Below, piece after piece: positions 35,589 to 46,129 of a stretch of DNA of 64,000 bases; the stretch's first letter is position 1, and each line of letters starts with the position of its first letter. The translations under genes and the position numbers were made by a program. The stretch is from Durusdinium trenchii (taxonomy: Eukaryota > Sar > Dinophyceae > Suessiales > Symbiodiniaceae). The notes under the pieces are model-generated. The model worked only from the letters and a program-made list of their open reading frames with translations. It ran no database searches and was not told the origin of the DNA. The DNA is taken from positions 534,043 through 598,042 of the forward strand of contig CAXAMN010022695.1 in assembly GCA_963970005.1 (NCBI GenBank). Direction: 5' to 3'.

Positions 35589-36618
35589 CAGCTTTTGATC
35601 TAAGACCCTGCCACTGGCAGTTCTGCGCTGAAAAAAACATGATTGAGTGATCGCCGAAGAAAATCATATTGTTCCCAAGCCTGGCGGCCCATGTGAAGTC
35701 AAAGATGAGAGGAGCTAGCCAAGGATGAAGTGTCTGAAAACATGGAAAAAATCGGGTGTTTTTGTGTCTCTGAGGATGATTTAAAAAGAAATAAACACGG
35801 CCGAAGCTGGTGTTGTTTTTTTCCAGAAAGGTATTTTTGATGGGTCACCATCCTAGAAGACAGGTATCAGTACTATGGGCAGTTTCGAAAGGTACTCTGA
35901 GACGACCAGGCGTTTTTTTGGGCTTGAGAACTTGTGAATCGATCTAAGCTCGTAGAAGGAATGAGAACATGTATCTCAATGTGCATCAAGCCCTGCTTGC
36001 CATACTCGTTTATTGGTTGATCCAGTGGTTGCCGCAGTTGCAATGCTTCACATACTTTGCCTATTAGTCAATGGTCCACCTGTCAAACATGAACAAAAAC
36101 CAGGTCGTTCAAAGACGAGAGAAGGCCTTTCGGTCACTCTTTCAGATCAAACGGCACAGACCGATGCGAGGTGCCTTCCTCATAGATACCAAGGCCAAAC
36201 CATGATGTTGCAAGTTAGACTCTCAGAGATGAAAGTCCATCCAGTCCAAGAGATGGCCCCACTGCATCACTGAGCCGAAATCGATGGCCCACATCCGTTC
36301 CGAGCAGTGGCAACAACTGCCAGTCCGACTGGTCCGGGGGGGTATTCGATGTGCGACGTGATGAGTGGTGTGTTACGGTTGGCGTTTGATGTGCCGGACA
36401 CCGGGAGCTGGTGAAGAAGATCCATAACGTAACTAAACAGAAGCTCGGTGAGGGCTATGACCTAATCATGCCGCATCCATTTCCAGGTCTAACTTCCGAC
36501 TTTCTCATACGTCTCAACTTCAGAGCCTCTTTTGGGAACCCTAACTTGGTCGATCCAGTCAACTGTTGCAGAGATCAGACTGGTCCTCCGTGAAAGACCG
36601 TACATCTGAGCTGTGCAG

Positions 36619-36741
36619 GGCCTCTCCTCGTCAGACGGCCTCTATATCGCAACCCACACGTCCCATCCAGTCTCCCCCCCCAGTCGCCCCCTTCGCCGAG
36701 CCCTTTGAACGGCCGGCGCTTGTCGCCGGACTCCAGTGGAG
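36619..36741 (+). CDS. Proline-rich exon, unrecognised
   Basis: Acceptor TGTGCAG|G, donor GTGGAG|GTGTTG. The frame reads ASPRQTASISQPTRPIQS then PPPVAPFAEPFERPALVAG, a low-complexity Pro/Ala linker type. Both junctions follow AG|G. Confidence 0.35.
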
Positions 36742-37654
36742 GTGTTGATCGTGGGGAGAGGGGGAGTGACCGTTGACCATTCCTGTCCTCAGAGAGGTCA
36801 CTGGAGACAGCAGGTCTGGCATAGTTTCTCTCTGAAAAGATGTATAGGTCAGAGAAAGCACTTCCAAGATCTTCCAAATATAATTTGATGTGTGGGTAGA
36901 GGAGTGAATGATAAGAGCAGCAGGCTTTCGTTCAGGACTGCACCAGTCTAGTTTAGTGTACTTCAGGCATTTCTTCACGGACATGGAGGTATATGTCTGA
37001 TCTTCATGGATCAAAACCAGGATACCTTGCTTGACCCACCTCGGTCGTTCGCTACATGGTGGACTGGTCGGGTTCCAGGTGGAACAACCCATCCACAATA
37101 TAAGTGGACCGAATAGGGCCTTTGTGATGCGAACGGTCGACCGAGGTGTCTCACGTAGACTCCAGAAATACACCGCGCGTCACCAGATGAAACCCACTAA
37201 CCACTGCTTCTTCAGCACCTCGTCGTAGGTTCTATGCAAAATTATTTTTTAAACCATCCACTGCGCTTTCTGGGTCTTTGCAGATAGCCATTATATGATA
37301 TTATATGTATACATAGCCACGTAGTTGACATCTCATACTGTATCGTAAATGTCATGAATCCACCCGATACAGATGGGAGTTCCAGGCAGCCAAAAGATGA
37401 TGCAAGGGACTGTTCAGTGTGGGTGGTCTCAAGATGTTTGCACATCAATCCATCAATCTCTTTGACAGGTCGGTCGAAAGTATTTCACCATGCTCTGGGA
37501 ACTCTGCAAACGAGATCGGACTCTGCTTGAACATACTTTTGATCTGGGAACTCTGTATCATGCTGCAGGAAACGAGATCTGACCATCCGCCCATCCGCGC
37601 TCATCCACAATTCATCGGTTTCCTGCAGCTTTGTTTCGCTCCGCCACACGCGCA

Positions 37655-37763
37655 CCTGGATCTTCCAACTGTGCAGAACACCGCCTTTTTTTTCGATGTT
37701 TGGTTCGTTTATCTATCAAACGAACCAAAAAGGAATAAATTCTGCATAATTGGAAGATCCAGG
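37655..37763. mobile_element. Two-tier hairpin, MITE-like
   Basis: Outer arms CCTGGATCTTCCAACTGTGC and GCATAATTGGAAGATCCAGG; inner arms GGTTCGTTT and AAACGAACC. No coding capacity. No second copy seen in the window. Confidence 0.7.
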
Positions 37764-37769
37764 AACAGC

Positions 37770-39420
37770 TTCAAGCTGGTTGGAGACACCTGGGAAGCAC
37801 TCTTAGAAGCCTGACCTCCTTCCCCCAGGGTCTTCCCCGACCCAATCTCCACTGGGGTCTCGCGGAGCCCTTAAACGCATGACAGCGTAGCGAGGAACAA
37901 CGCAAGACAGCGTTCTCGGTTTTCACGAATTCGTAGGAGCCATGCCAAAGCTCTTGCGGTCCGACAGAAATACGCATGACAGCGTTTCCTTTTGCACGGC
38001 GCAAGACAGCGTTGGTACAGAAGGTCTGTAAAAGAGTGGAGCGACCGTGCGCTTCGTTTGCAAATGTGGAAGACTTCCAAAACAAGCTTGGGTGAACATT
38101 CGGACTGTGCCTGTTAACTTGTCTACTGTAGCTGGAGCTTTACCCACACTCTGACCAAACGGGAGAATCTGTAGATGTGCTTTCAAGAGTCGAATGACCT
38201 TTCCTCAAAGTAAAAAGAACCGCAAGTCACAATTATAAACTATGTTCACAAGTGGGAAAACCATCGACATGTGTCTCTTACCAAATTACAGAATTACCAC
38301 TAAGAACACAAACAGAGTGGTCCACCTGCAGAAACCACATGTACTGATGGTCGCCGACAGAAACCCACAGCGAAAACCCACCGTCGCCACCACCTCGGGA
38401 CCGCCACCACACTCTGCGCCGCGTGTGACTGAGGACCCACCGAGCCTCTTTCAACCAGGCTATTCAACGAATGCCCCGGGCGGATCGATGTGTCGTTGGA
38501 TGGAACGGAGAACGGACGCATTCCCACCATGGCGTGCCCTCTGACTGATCATATTATAGATGCATATAAAAAGTCATATAGGCCTATTTCGGAAATATAC
38601 AGATACTGTATACATATATATACATATACAGTCAAGTATTGTTATAATGATACTGGTATACTATACTATACTATACTATACTATATATATATGTATATCA
38701 ATGATCGTTATGATGATGTTTAACAGTTATACTATATTGCTATATTATTACATATGATCATGTATATTATATATACTATATGTTTTAATTATACTATAAC
38801 TATATTATATTACATTATTATATTACATATTTTGATGCCCTCAAACCAGCCACTTCTCTCTTGGTGTGTTCTCCTGAAGAAACCGGAGGAGTTGGGGGGC
38901 AATCCAGCAGACGGCAGAGCGTCACATTTAGAGCGTGACAAGGGGTTCGTAACGTGCAGTGATCGTTGGGAGGTTATAGCTTCAAACAAGGATGGGTTTT
39001 GGGAATTCCAGCCAGACTTCAACCAACGTGGGCAATGAAATCAGATGGATTGAACCCTTGGTTGCGTTCCATGATAAGATGCTACAACCTCCAGACATAG
39101 CCAGAAGATTGGCTATCGTGCGATTGTGTCTTCTGCAGAGCTCAGGGCGGGTTATATATAAGTAATGGGCAGCATTTATACTTGGTTTGGCTTGGGGTGA
39201 TGGTTATTTTCCCATATTTTCCCAATGGGCCTATGGTGAATCGACTTCTGGTGAATATGCAGCATGTTTCATCAGTTCCTGGACAGCAAATCCATGGGAA
39301 CTCTTTTGCCAGAGCAAAATGCACCACGTGCATGCTCAAGCAAAATGCACCACTTCACCCACATAATTGGCCTTCACCACCTAGATCTCTCCAACATCCT
39401 CAGAAGCTCGCCTTCTATGA
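37770..39420. other. No supported gene
   Basis: Contains three ACGCATGACAGCG/GCAAGACAGCGTT elements (37.87-38.01 kb) and the AT-rich block. One weak coding-like stretch at 38.35-38.53 kb (TTSGPPPHSAPRVTEDPPSL). Confidence 0.35.
38560..38830. repeat. AT-rich block with TATAC/TATAT repeats
   Basis: Runs of TACTATACTATACTATAC and ATATATAT; no gene. Sharp edges with the GC-richer sequence on both sides. Confidence 0.8.
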
Positions 39421-39426
39421 ACCCTG

Positions 39427-39499
39427 ATGACCCGCCCGGCAAGCCTTGATGCCCGCCTAGCGCGCTGCGCAGGCCGCCCGCGCCGACGTCACCTGCAAG
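39427..39499 (+). CDS. Possible first exon with GT donor
   Basis: ATG at 39427 begins MTRPASLDARLARCAGRPRR and the segment ends CTGCAAG|GTGAGT, a good donor. Arginine-rich; no function assigned. The minus strand also has a long ORF here, which weakens the call. Confidence 0.3.
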
Positions 39500-39570
39500 G
39501 TGAGTCCGGCACGAGTCGGTCTGAAGACTTCCAATGGCCGAGACGTACTCGGGGCCCAAGTCCCATATCA

Positions 39571-39651
39571 CCCAGACACGAGCAGTCTGGGACTGCCAGT
39601 CCGGACTGCCGATCAAGCCAGACCCCTTGTCAACCCCTGTCTGTATGGGTT
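39571..39651. mobile_element. Diverged family A relative
   Basis: GGGACTGCCAGTCCGGACTG, then GACCCCTTGTCAACCCCTGT, resembles the layout of the 10.3 kb copy; the rest has diverged. Confidence 0.35.
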
Positions 39652-40233
39652 CATGTGCGGACCAACGGCCCCCGGTCGTTGGGATGTCGGACGAAGTCGT
39701 CACGAGTACGTCGTCTTCCTGGACCGGGACCCATCCACGGTCGGCTTCTGTGTTCGGAGTGTACTCCGATCGCCGCAGGAGCGGAGGGAAACGGGTCGAA
39801 ATCAAGCAGCCCACAGCTGCTTGTGGGGGGGGGTATCTTGAAGATCTCCCAGTGCGTACTTCAGAGGCTAACCAGGAAAGGCTTCTCTTGAGGAGTTCTT
39901 TGAAAGAGTTTGGTATGGGAAGGTTTAGCGGTTTCTGTGGCTCTGTCACTTTCGTCAATCCTGTCCCTATCTGGTTCTTGCTTGTTCGTTTCGCGATCGC
40001 TCATAACTCGGGAAACCCCTAATTGTGAGTTTGCTTCTATTCACCAATATCACCTGGATTAGTTGATGCTCCGTGCTCTCCCGTGTTTCTGCTGCTCTGC
40101 GATCCTGCATGGTATACCTCGGCCTCGCTGCGACCCAGAAAAACCTGGAGTCCGATTCTGTGCAGAATTTGCTCGCTCCCTTTTAGAGTCCAGCCAAGTC
40201 AGATGACCAAAAGAGACTTTTGCAGTTCAGTTC

Positions 40234-40480
40234 CTCGCTCGAGCACCTGTTTCGGTGTCGCAGCTCAGGGCCTCCCCTTTGGCACCGCAGCTGGTGCCGG
40301 GGCGCACCCGAGGTGGCGGGTGGAGCGAAGATGGACCGAGCGAGTTGGGTGTGCTTTTTGGTTCTGTTCGAACTCAGAGTGCGTTCGGACGGTGTGATTC
40401 CGAGACCATACATGGTGGCGCAAATTATGGCATGGCGATGCGTGGCCTACATTTGGTGGTTTTCGGTGGTGCATGTTAAA
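40234..40480 (+). CDS. Probable terminal exon, unrecognised
   Basis: After AGTTCAG the frame reads FLARAPVSVSQLRASPLAPQ, then SELGVLFGSVRTQSAFGR and HGGANYGMAMRGLHLVVFGG, and stops at TAA. An in-frame TGA lies upstream, so the exon must start near 40229-40234. The C-terminal half is glycine-rich and strand-like. No family recognised. Confidence 0.35.
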
Positions 40481-40772
40481 TGTGGGTCATATTTACTTAC
40501 ATGGGTCGTACCTGGTATTTGGAAGGTGTCAAGTTGAAACTGCGTGCATGCTGTTTTCATGCTGTATGATTTAGGTACACCAGCAGCCATTTTTGAGGAA
40601 GATTAGGCCAAGTCCGTAAGTCAGGAGGTCTTGCGCTTCGACAGATGTCGACATATCACTCCAAAAGAGGGTTCCGAGGGACCGTTGATGGAGATAGTTA
40701 TCCTATGTTATCCTTATGAGTTTAATAGAAGTCTGTAGACTGTAGATGCACGTTCTGAACACAATCCAAGAG

Positions 40773-40947
40773 GAAGACCAGAACTTTGTTTGCCATACGT
40801 GCTCCTGCGCCACAAACCGATGGACCCATCGATGCTTGGGTCATCACCACTACCCTTGGAGAAGAGCTTCACATGGTCAATACCTTCCTGGGTCATATCC
40901 CAGACATGCTCACTGCCAGTGGTGGAATATTGCTTAGGGCAGAGTAA
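40773..40947 (+). CDS. Probable terminal exon, unrecognised
   Basis: After CCAAGAG the frame reads KTRTLFAIRAPAPQTDGPID then AWVITTTLGEELHMVNTFLG and HIPDMLTASGGILLRAE, ending at TAA. The composition is that of a folded domain. The closest upstream in-frame stop is TGA at 40756, so the ORF is short and needs upstream exons. Confidence 0.4.
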
Positions 40948-41562
40948 GGCGACAGCCTGCTGCTGATGCCAATCATGATTCTAATCGCAATGAGTCTGAT
41001 GATAAAAGCACTGACGTTTGTCAAACCAGGCGTTGCAAAGGGTTCGTGTTTGGTTTGCAACTATTAAATGAAAGACGGCAACTTTTCTTTTTAAGCATTG
41101 GTGACAACCACCCCGCGACCGATGGTTCAGCAGTATGTTAAAAAAACACGAAAAAACATACGCGTGATCGCAGAGACAAAGGGAAGCGTGATTTTCTGAC
41201 ATCTCAACAAAGGAACAGAGTCCGGTCAGGTGAGGGACCAGCAAGCTAAAGATGTTTGACTTGGCTCGTGTCATGTCTAGTCCTGCTGATTGTACTGTAT
41301 GACTGTGCAAGACCACAGGTTTGCACCCCAATGGATTCATCCAAGACTTGGTTTGAGGGAGAAAGTAGGTTTGGAACTATTGCCTGGCTTCCTTTGCTCT
41401 TCACTCTTCCCTTCTTCTGCCACAGAATCCACATGAATCCAAGAATAGTACAGTCTGCAGTGCCACTATTCCAATGTGCAAGCCAACCAGGTACACTGTC
41501 ACCTCTTGGACTTACAAATCCGGTTTTTGTTTTGCTCTAAAAAAGAGTACTGATCACCTGAG

Positions 41563-41737
41563 ATGACTTCACCTCCAACATCTCACCCCTTTGGCAACGA
41601 CTGGAAACGCGAGATCTCGTCCACCGGAACACGGCTGCCAACGACACCGCCCCGTGATGTTCTCGGGCCCGTGAACACGGCGGAGGTGATCGACACGATC
41701 GACGCGATCGACCGCACAGAGCAGCTCCCCAGGTTGG
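41563..41737 (+). CDS. Exon with GT donor, unrecognised
   Basis: ATG at 41563 (or an acceptor just before it, CCTGAG) opens MTSPPTSHPFGNDWKREISS, later PPRDVLGPVNTAEVIDTIDA and IDRTEQLPRL, then GTGAGT. An AG|GT junction five bases earlier is also possible. The repeated ATCGACACGATCGACGCGATCGAC gives an ID-rich helix. No domain recognised. Confidence 0.4.
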
Positions 41738-42362
41738 GTGAGTAGAGGTGGGAACCACTGAAATCTGTGGTGGGAAGCTTCAAGAGAAGTCAACAAACCA
41801 ACTTAAATCTTAAAAGAACGCTCTTCATGATATATAGCTGGCATTCAATGGTTGGCGACATATGGTACCAATGCCTCTGTTCCCATCAGTGGTGCTTTTT
41901 ACGGCCCTCAGGAGCAGGTCGTTGGGTAAGGACCAGGTCACCCAACGAAAACGAGTAGAACTGGTGTTTTAAGAATTGATCGGAATCATGTGGAACTTGC
42001 AATCCCCATGGACCGCCAAAAACGATTCCGCTCACGGGCCAGCGGATCTGGACCAGAAGTATGTGTGAGTGTGTTTGTTTGTTTGTTTGTCTGGCTGCTT
42101 ACCATGCTTACCTTCCTGGACATGTCAGTCTGTCTGAGAATGTTACTCAAGAATCCATCTATTGAGTGCCTCTACTGTCTAGCCCCATGGATGTCACAAC
42201 TGGTTTAAACGTCTACGGAGTGGGAAACGGACCTGTAAAGCACGTGAAATGGATGTCCAAAATCTTGTCTCGACATGTTTTGCATCTGTGTTGCATGTTT
42301 TTTGCACGATAAGTTGAAACAAACAACACACATTGTATATTCTATTGACTCGTTGTTTCAAG

Positions 42363-42459
42363 CACTTCGAATCCGCGGTCAGACCGCATGTTTCACCTCC
42401 AACGGGTCGTTCCACCCACCCGGGCGGAGCGGTCCTCAGGCGGAGCTGACGGCTCAGGT
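42363..42459 (+). CDS. Exon-like segment, unrecognised
   Basis: After TTTCAAG|C the frame reads LRIRGQTACFTSNGSFHPPG then RSGPQAELTAQ and ends at GCTCAG|GTGGGG. The right edge is good; the left edge does not follow AG|G. It lies upstream of the zinc-ribbon exon and could be part of the same gene. Confidence 0.3.
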
Positions 42460-42997
42460 GGGGAGCGTGACGTCGAGACGTGGAGCGCCGTGGGGGTCGG
42501 TTGGGTGAGGATGGTTGCGCGGGGCGGTGAGGGACCGGGCAACGGTGGACCCTGGTCCGGAACCGTGAACGCATTTCAAAGCGAGATCGTAGTATTGAAG
42601 GTCCTAGTCCGCACTTTTGCAGTCGAAACCCAGTCTGATCCAAGTTCCTTTATCATTCACTCGAGTTCATCGATATTTGGGACTAAAGCACCAGTGTGAC
42701 GAGAGTGACATGAGTCCTGACTTCGGGAGTGACTAGCTTTGGTCAAATCAGCATCTGCCGAATGTAGATACTCCAAGTGTCCTTTGTTTTCTTTAACAGT
42801 TCCCCTTGGTAGTGCGAAGGATTGGAATCATGTTGTTTACATTTGCCCTTGTTCCACTCTGCAATTTCCCCAACATCACATACAAACATAGCCCTTGAAT
42901 AATCATGTCCTTTTTCTTTCAGAGTTTTTCCTTTCAACGGAGGAACAATAAAACGCTTCAGCACCATCCGACCCACACCCAGACCCAGTGCGGCCAG

Positions 42998-43068
42998 GAG
43001 CGGTGTCACGCCTGTGGCACCTCCTACCTTGAAGATGAGCTCTACTGTCGTCGCTGCGGGGCAAGGAG
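42998..43068 (+). CDS. Zinc-ribbon exon of a dinoflagellate-type protein
   Basis: Seen: after GGCCAG|GAG the frame reads ERCHACGTSYLEDELYCRRC then GAR, a C-x2-C-x10-C-x2-C zinc ribbon, ending at an AG|GT or AG|GA junction (both leave the same phase). Known: small ribbons of the form C-x2-CG-x-x-(Y/F)...FCRxCG-x-(K/R)R occur at the ends or between domains of very many dinoflagellate proteins. Inference: a zinc-binding terminal module; the rest of the protein is not identified. The frame is also open upstream into a His/Thr-rich stretch. Confidence 0.6.
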
Positions 43069-43335
43069 GTGTGGCAATCGATCTGCGCGAAAGGGAGGCG
43101 TTTTCTTCGGAAGACGCCGCTTTTTGGCGTCCTGGACTTGGAGGAGTTGACGTTTTTTTTGTTTAATGGTGATTGGCATTGGTGTGATAGATTTGGCTTT
43201 TGACTCTTGACCCATGTTGTTTCATGTGTTTGCTTTCAGGCACTATTGTTGGTCTTGCTGCGGTGAGTTGGTGAGTCGGAATCTTGTGAACATGTTTTGG
43301 AAGCTGTCCCACTCTCTAAGAATGGGACAATGAAG

Positions 43336-43427
43336 GTTCTAGCAACAAGAAGCTACGAACGTAGCTCCCGGCATTACTAGTAGCAAGAAGCTACTAGTGA
43401 CAAGGCACCTTACTAGTAGCAAGAGGC
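43336..43427. repeat. Family C repeat copy
   Basis: Contains TACTAGTAGCAAGAAGCTAC and a second ACTAGTAGCAAGAGG unit, matching the core of the copy at 6.2 kb. Confidence 0.7.
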
Positions 43428-44263
43428 AGACGTTGGTCAACCATGCTGGACGAAAGGCTATCGGTTTTTGCAGATGGAAATTTGGTGCTGATGGAGACTG
43501 ATGTGGATGTCGGTGGAGCACAAGACTTACACCAGTTAGACACCACAGGGGCCTTCCACCGTGTTTGTTGCTTTCCAGAATCCATGCGGACGAATAATGT
43601 GGAAGATACATACCCGTACATATATATATATATATTAATGGTGAATAAACATCAAATGAACTCGGACACCAAAAAGATCAGCTGGATTTTGCTGTGTCGC
43701 AAGATGGGGCCCAGCCACGTCCAACTGTTCCTTTTGCTAAGCTTCGTGGCTTCCACATCATTCAGGGTTGGCAGGTCCTTGTCTGAAGACCAATCCGATC
43801 CATTAGGACACAAACTGTTTTGTTAAGTCTAGTTCAAACTCAGCTCCCTTTGAGAATCCCCTGTTTCGCATTTGAGGTTCCGGATCGCCCCTTGTCCAGG
43901 AGAGTGCCGTTGCGTGAAGGCGCGCTTGGCGCGCACAGCGCGCGCTGGCTGCGCGCAGAGAACGCCAAAGACGTCCAGCAGCACCAGACCCAAAAGGATC
44001 CAAAGGGCGGTAGCCTAGCATTCCGCTCCAAATTGAAAGTATCGAAAAGTGGAACGAAGTTCTGGTGAGCTTGTTCCTTGCTGTTCTAACTGTTTGCTGA
44101 TTCTCGCGCGCAATCCACGGATTAATGAGCTTGTGTGTGGTGTTTGCACGGGAGGATCAGCGAGCGATGTGCACGTAAGGCCTTTGATTGCACCTTTTTG
44201 GAGGCGTTCGTAGCAATCAGCCTCCATGAAAAGAACTCCCTCATGGGTCTCAGCCGGTGTCAC

Positions 44264-44332
44264 CTGAGTTGTGGAGCTTTCTATATGCAAGATGATACTT
44301 GAAACACCGGAAGCGCCCCGTTGCACACGCAC
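44264..44332 (-). CDS. Minus-strand exon, unrecognised
   Basis: On the minus strand AAAAG|GTG opens and ACTCAG|GTGACA closes 23 codons in phase 0: VRVQRGASGVSSIILHIESS then TTQ. The frame stays open past the donor with VTPAETHEGVLFMEADCYER, so the real exon may extend to about 44150. Confidence 0.4.
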
Positions 44333-45019
44333 CTTTTAGATTCCATTGAAGCTTGCTGGTTGTTCATCTCAAAAAGCACAGAGCTGAAGCGTGTTCCGAA
44401 ATGCTGAAGCAGAAAGCTGAAGCTCCTCTGGTTCTGGAGACCATGTGAGTCTATGAGCGGTGTTTTCTTTTCACGGCATATATATATATATAGCTGCTGG
44501 AAGCGTCAGTGGTTTGATCATGGGTAATCTATGGCAATCTTTTCGGAAAGTCCACATGATTGTAATGCAGAAACATGTGGAGCTCATGTGGACTTATGAC
44601 TTACAATCATACATATGAGTGTGCATCCGCTTGGATCCGTTTGGCCAATTGCAATCCTTCTTTCCATTGTCCCAAGCACCACGATGTATAACAGGAGATT
44701 CGAAACCAGGATGTGCCTGGTTTCAGGGTGAATTCTGCCGACTCCAGCAGTAAAGAGCATGATTGTAATGCTAGAAACACGCATGAAATCATGCATGGCT
44801 CTTGAAAACAGCATCAGAACGAACAAGAATCACATAATCAGTAGACCGGAATCTATAGAACAATTAGATGTGGTTGTGTTTTATATGATGACCTTTTCGA
44901 AGGAAGGAATGCACCGCCACAAATGAAGGCCGAAGTCTGGGTCGAGAGGCTCCTCGTGAGGTGCGCCCACATGAGGCCCGAGTAGGGGTGCGAGGGGATG
45001 GGTGGATGATACCGCCAAT

Positions 45020-45100
45020 TGACCCCTGTTTTGAAAGGAATAGACCTTATATAGTTTGGGTGATTGGTGGTCCAAAATAGAGGTCATTCAGGATTCTATG
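45020..45100 (+). repeat. Family E dispersed repeat, copy 2
   Basis: GACCCCTGTTTTGAAAG, GGTCCAAAATAGAGGTCA and TTCAGG, a diverged copy of 34082-34155. Confidence 0.65.
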
Positions 45101-45331
45101 TCGGCTTTTGGACCTCCAAGTGAGTGGATGTGACCACCGTGGCCTGCATAGATAGCATCAGGACAGTGCCAAAGTGCCACCATTAAGAACAAATGTTGCC
45201 CCCATAGACCCCCTTCATTCCTCAGTATAGGAGCTCTTGTTTTGACAGCTGGTGATGAGACATCTGACACACGCAGTTGAGACCCCCACCGATCGCCGGC
45301 TCCTCGGCACACCGATTTCTCCTCCTTCCAG

Positions 45332-45451
45332 GCAGCTTCCGCCCCGGCGGCGGGAGCTCTGGCGGCGGCCAAGGCGCCACCGCCATTGCAGGACGCCTTT
45401 TGGCAGCCGCGAGGGGAGGCAGGAGACGTCCATGCCGTCACTTGGGCGAGG
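45332..45451 (+). CDS. Alanine-rich exon with strong acceptor
   Basis: A long pyrimidine tract (TTTCTCCTCCTTCCAG) precedes 40 codons: AASAPAAGALAAAKAPPPLQ then DAFWQPRGEAGDVHAVTWAR, followed by GTGATG. Internal AG|GC and AG|GA sites could end it earlier. Probably a linker plus the start of a domain. Confidence 0.4.
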
Positions 45452-45822
45452 GTGATGAAGCTGTATCCATTCCATTTGTTGTTTCGTATTTGGGTGTTTT
45501 TCTTCTCCACCAACATCATGAATCATGTTCACCATTATCAACATGCCGAGCACCAGCTTGGGAATTTGGGAACAATAAGTTGATTTGCAGGGGTTCAATC
45601 CAAGCGTTGCATGTACGATGTTGTAAGTTTGTGGGTCGGGAGGGATTTCCAGTCCAGGCAAACAAGTGGGGAGACACGCAGTTTAATGTCAAGCTGTAAG
45701 TAAAAAATCACAGGTATTCCAGAAGTATCCTGCCCTAACAATCAAAACCCTCAGAGGTGAAGTCTTGAGGGCACAAACCCCTGCTATGCATTGCAGGGTC
45801 AAAACCCTCCAGTACAGCTTCA

Positions 45823-46029
45823 ATGATGCGAAATCCGGCGCGAAATCCGGCCACCGAGCCGTTTCTCGGAGGCCAACGACCTGCTGCACTTCTCAGCGCG
45901 GCGTGGTGGGTCGAAGGTGAGCATGGGGCCTTCATTGGAGGTCCCCGTCCTGGAGAGGAACGGCCCCCCCCCGATGGAGCGAGTGCCGCCATGGTGGTGG
46001 TGGTTTGGCGAGATGAGGAGTCAGATTGA
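45823..46029 (+). CDS. Open frame ending in TGA, unrecognised
   Basis: The frame contains MRNPARNPATEPFLGG, AAWWVEGEHGAFIGGPRPGE and ASAAMVVVVWRDEESD, then TGA. GC-rich and coding-like on the + strand; the minus strand is open too. Left edge unknown. Confidence 0.3.
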   Translation: MMRNPARNPATEPFLGGQRPAALLSAAWWVEGEHGAFIGGPRPGEERPPPDGASAAMVVVVWRDEESD

Positions 46030-46129
46030 GGTGCCTTTTGTTTGTCTGGAGCAAAAGCCCACTTCGTTGCTGGTACACAATTAGAGTGAAAGGCATCATC
46101 TCACACCCCCATCAGCACTCCCATGTTTC

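Noticed and set aside
36631..37173. 180-codon minus-strand ORF
   Set aside because: Contains one protein-like stretch but overlaps a better + strand exon at 36619-36741; no family match.
39374..39958. 194-codon minus-strand ORF
   Set aside because: It is the complement of a family A relative and GC-rich sequence open on both strands; no motif.
40580..40605. AGCCATTTTTGAGGAAG as a relic of the dinoflagellate spliced leader
   Set aside because: Too many mismatches to the leader end and no downstream retrogene.
43619..43640. Tyr-Ile-Tyr-Ile peptide as a membrane segment
   Set aside because: Translation of a TA microsatellite.
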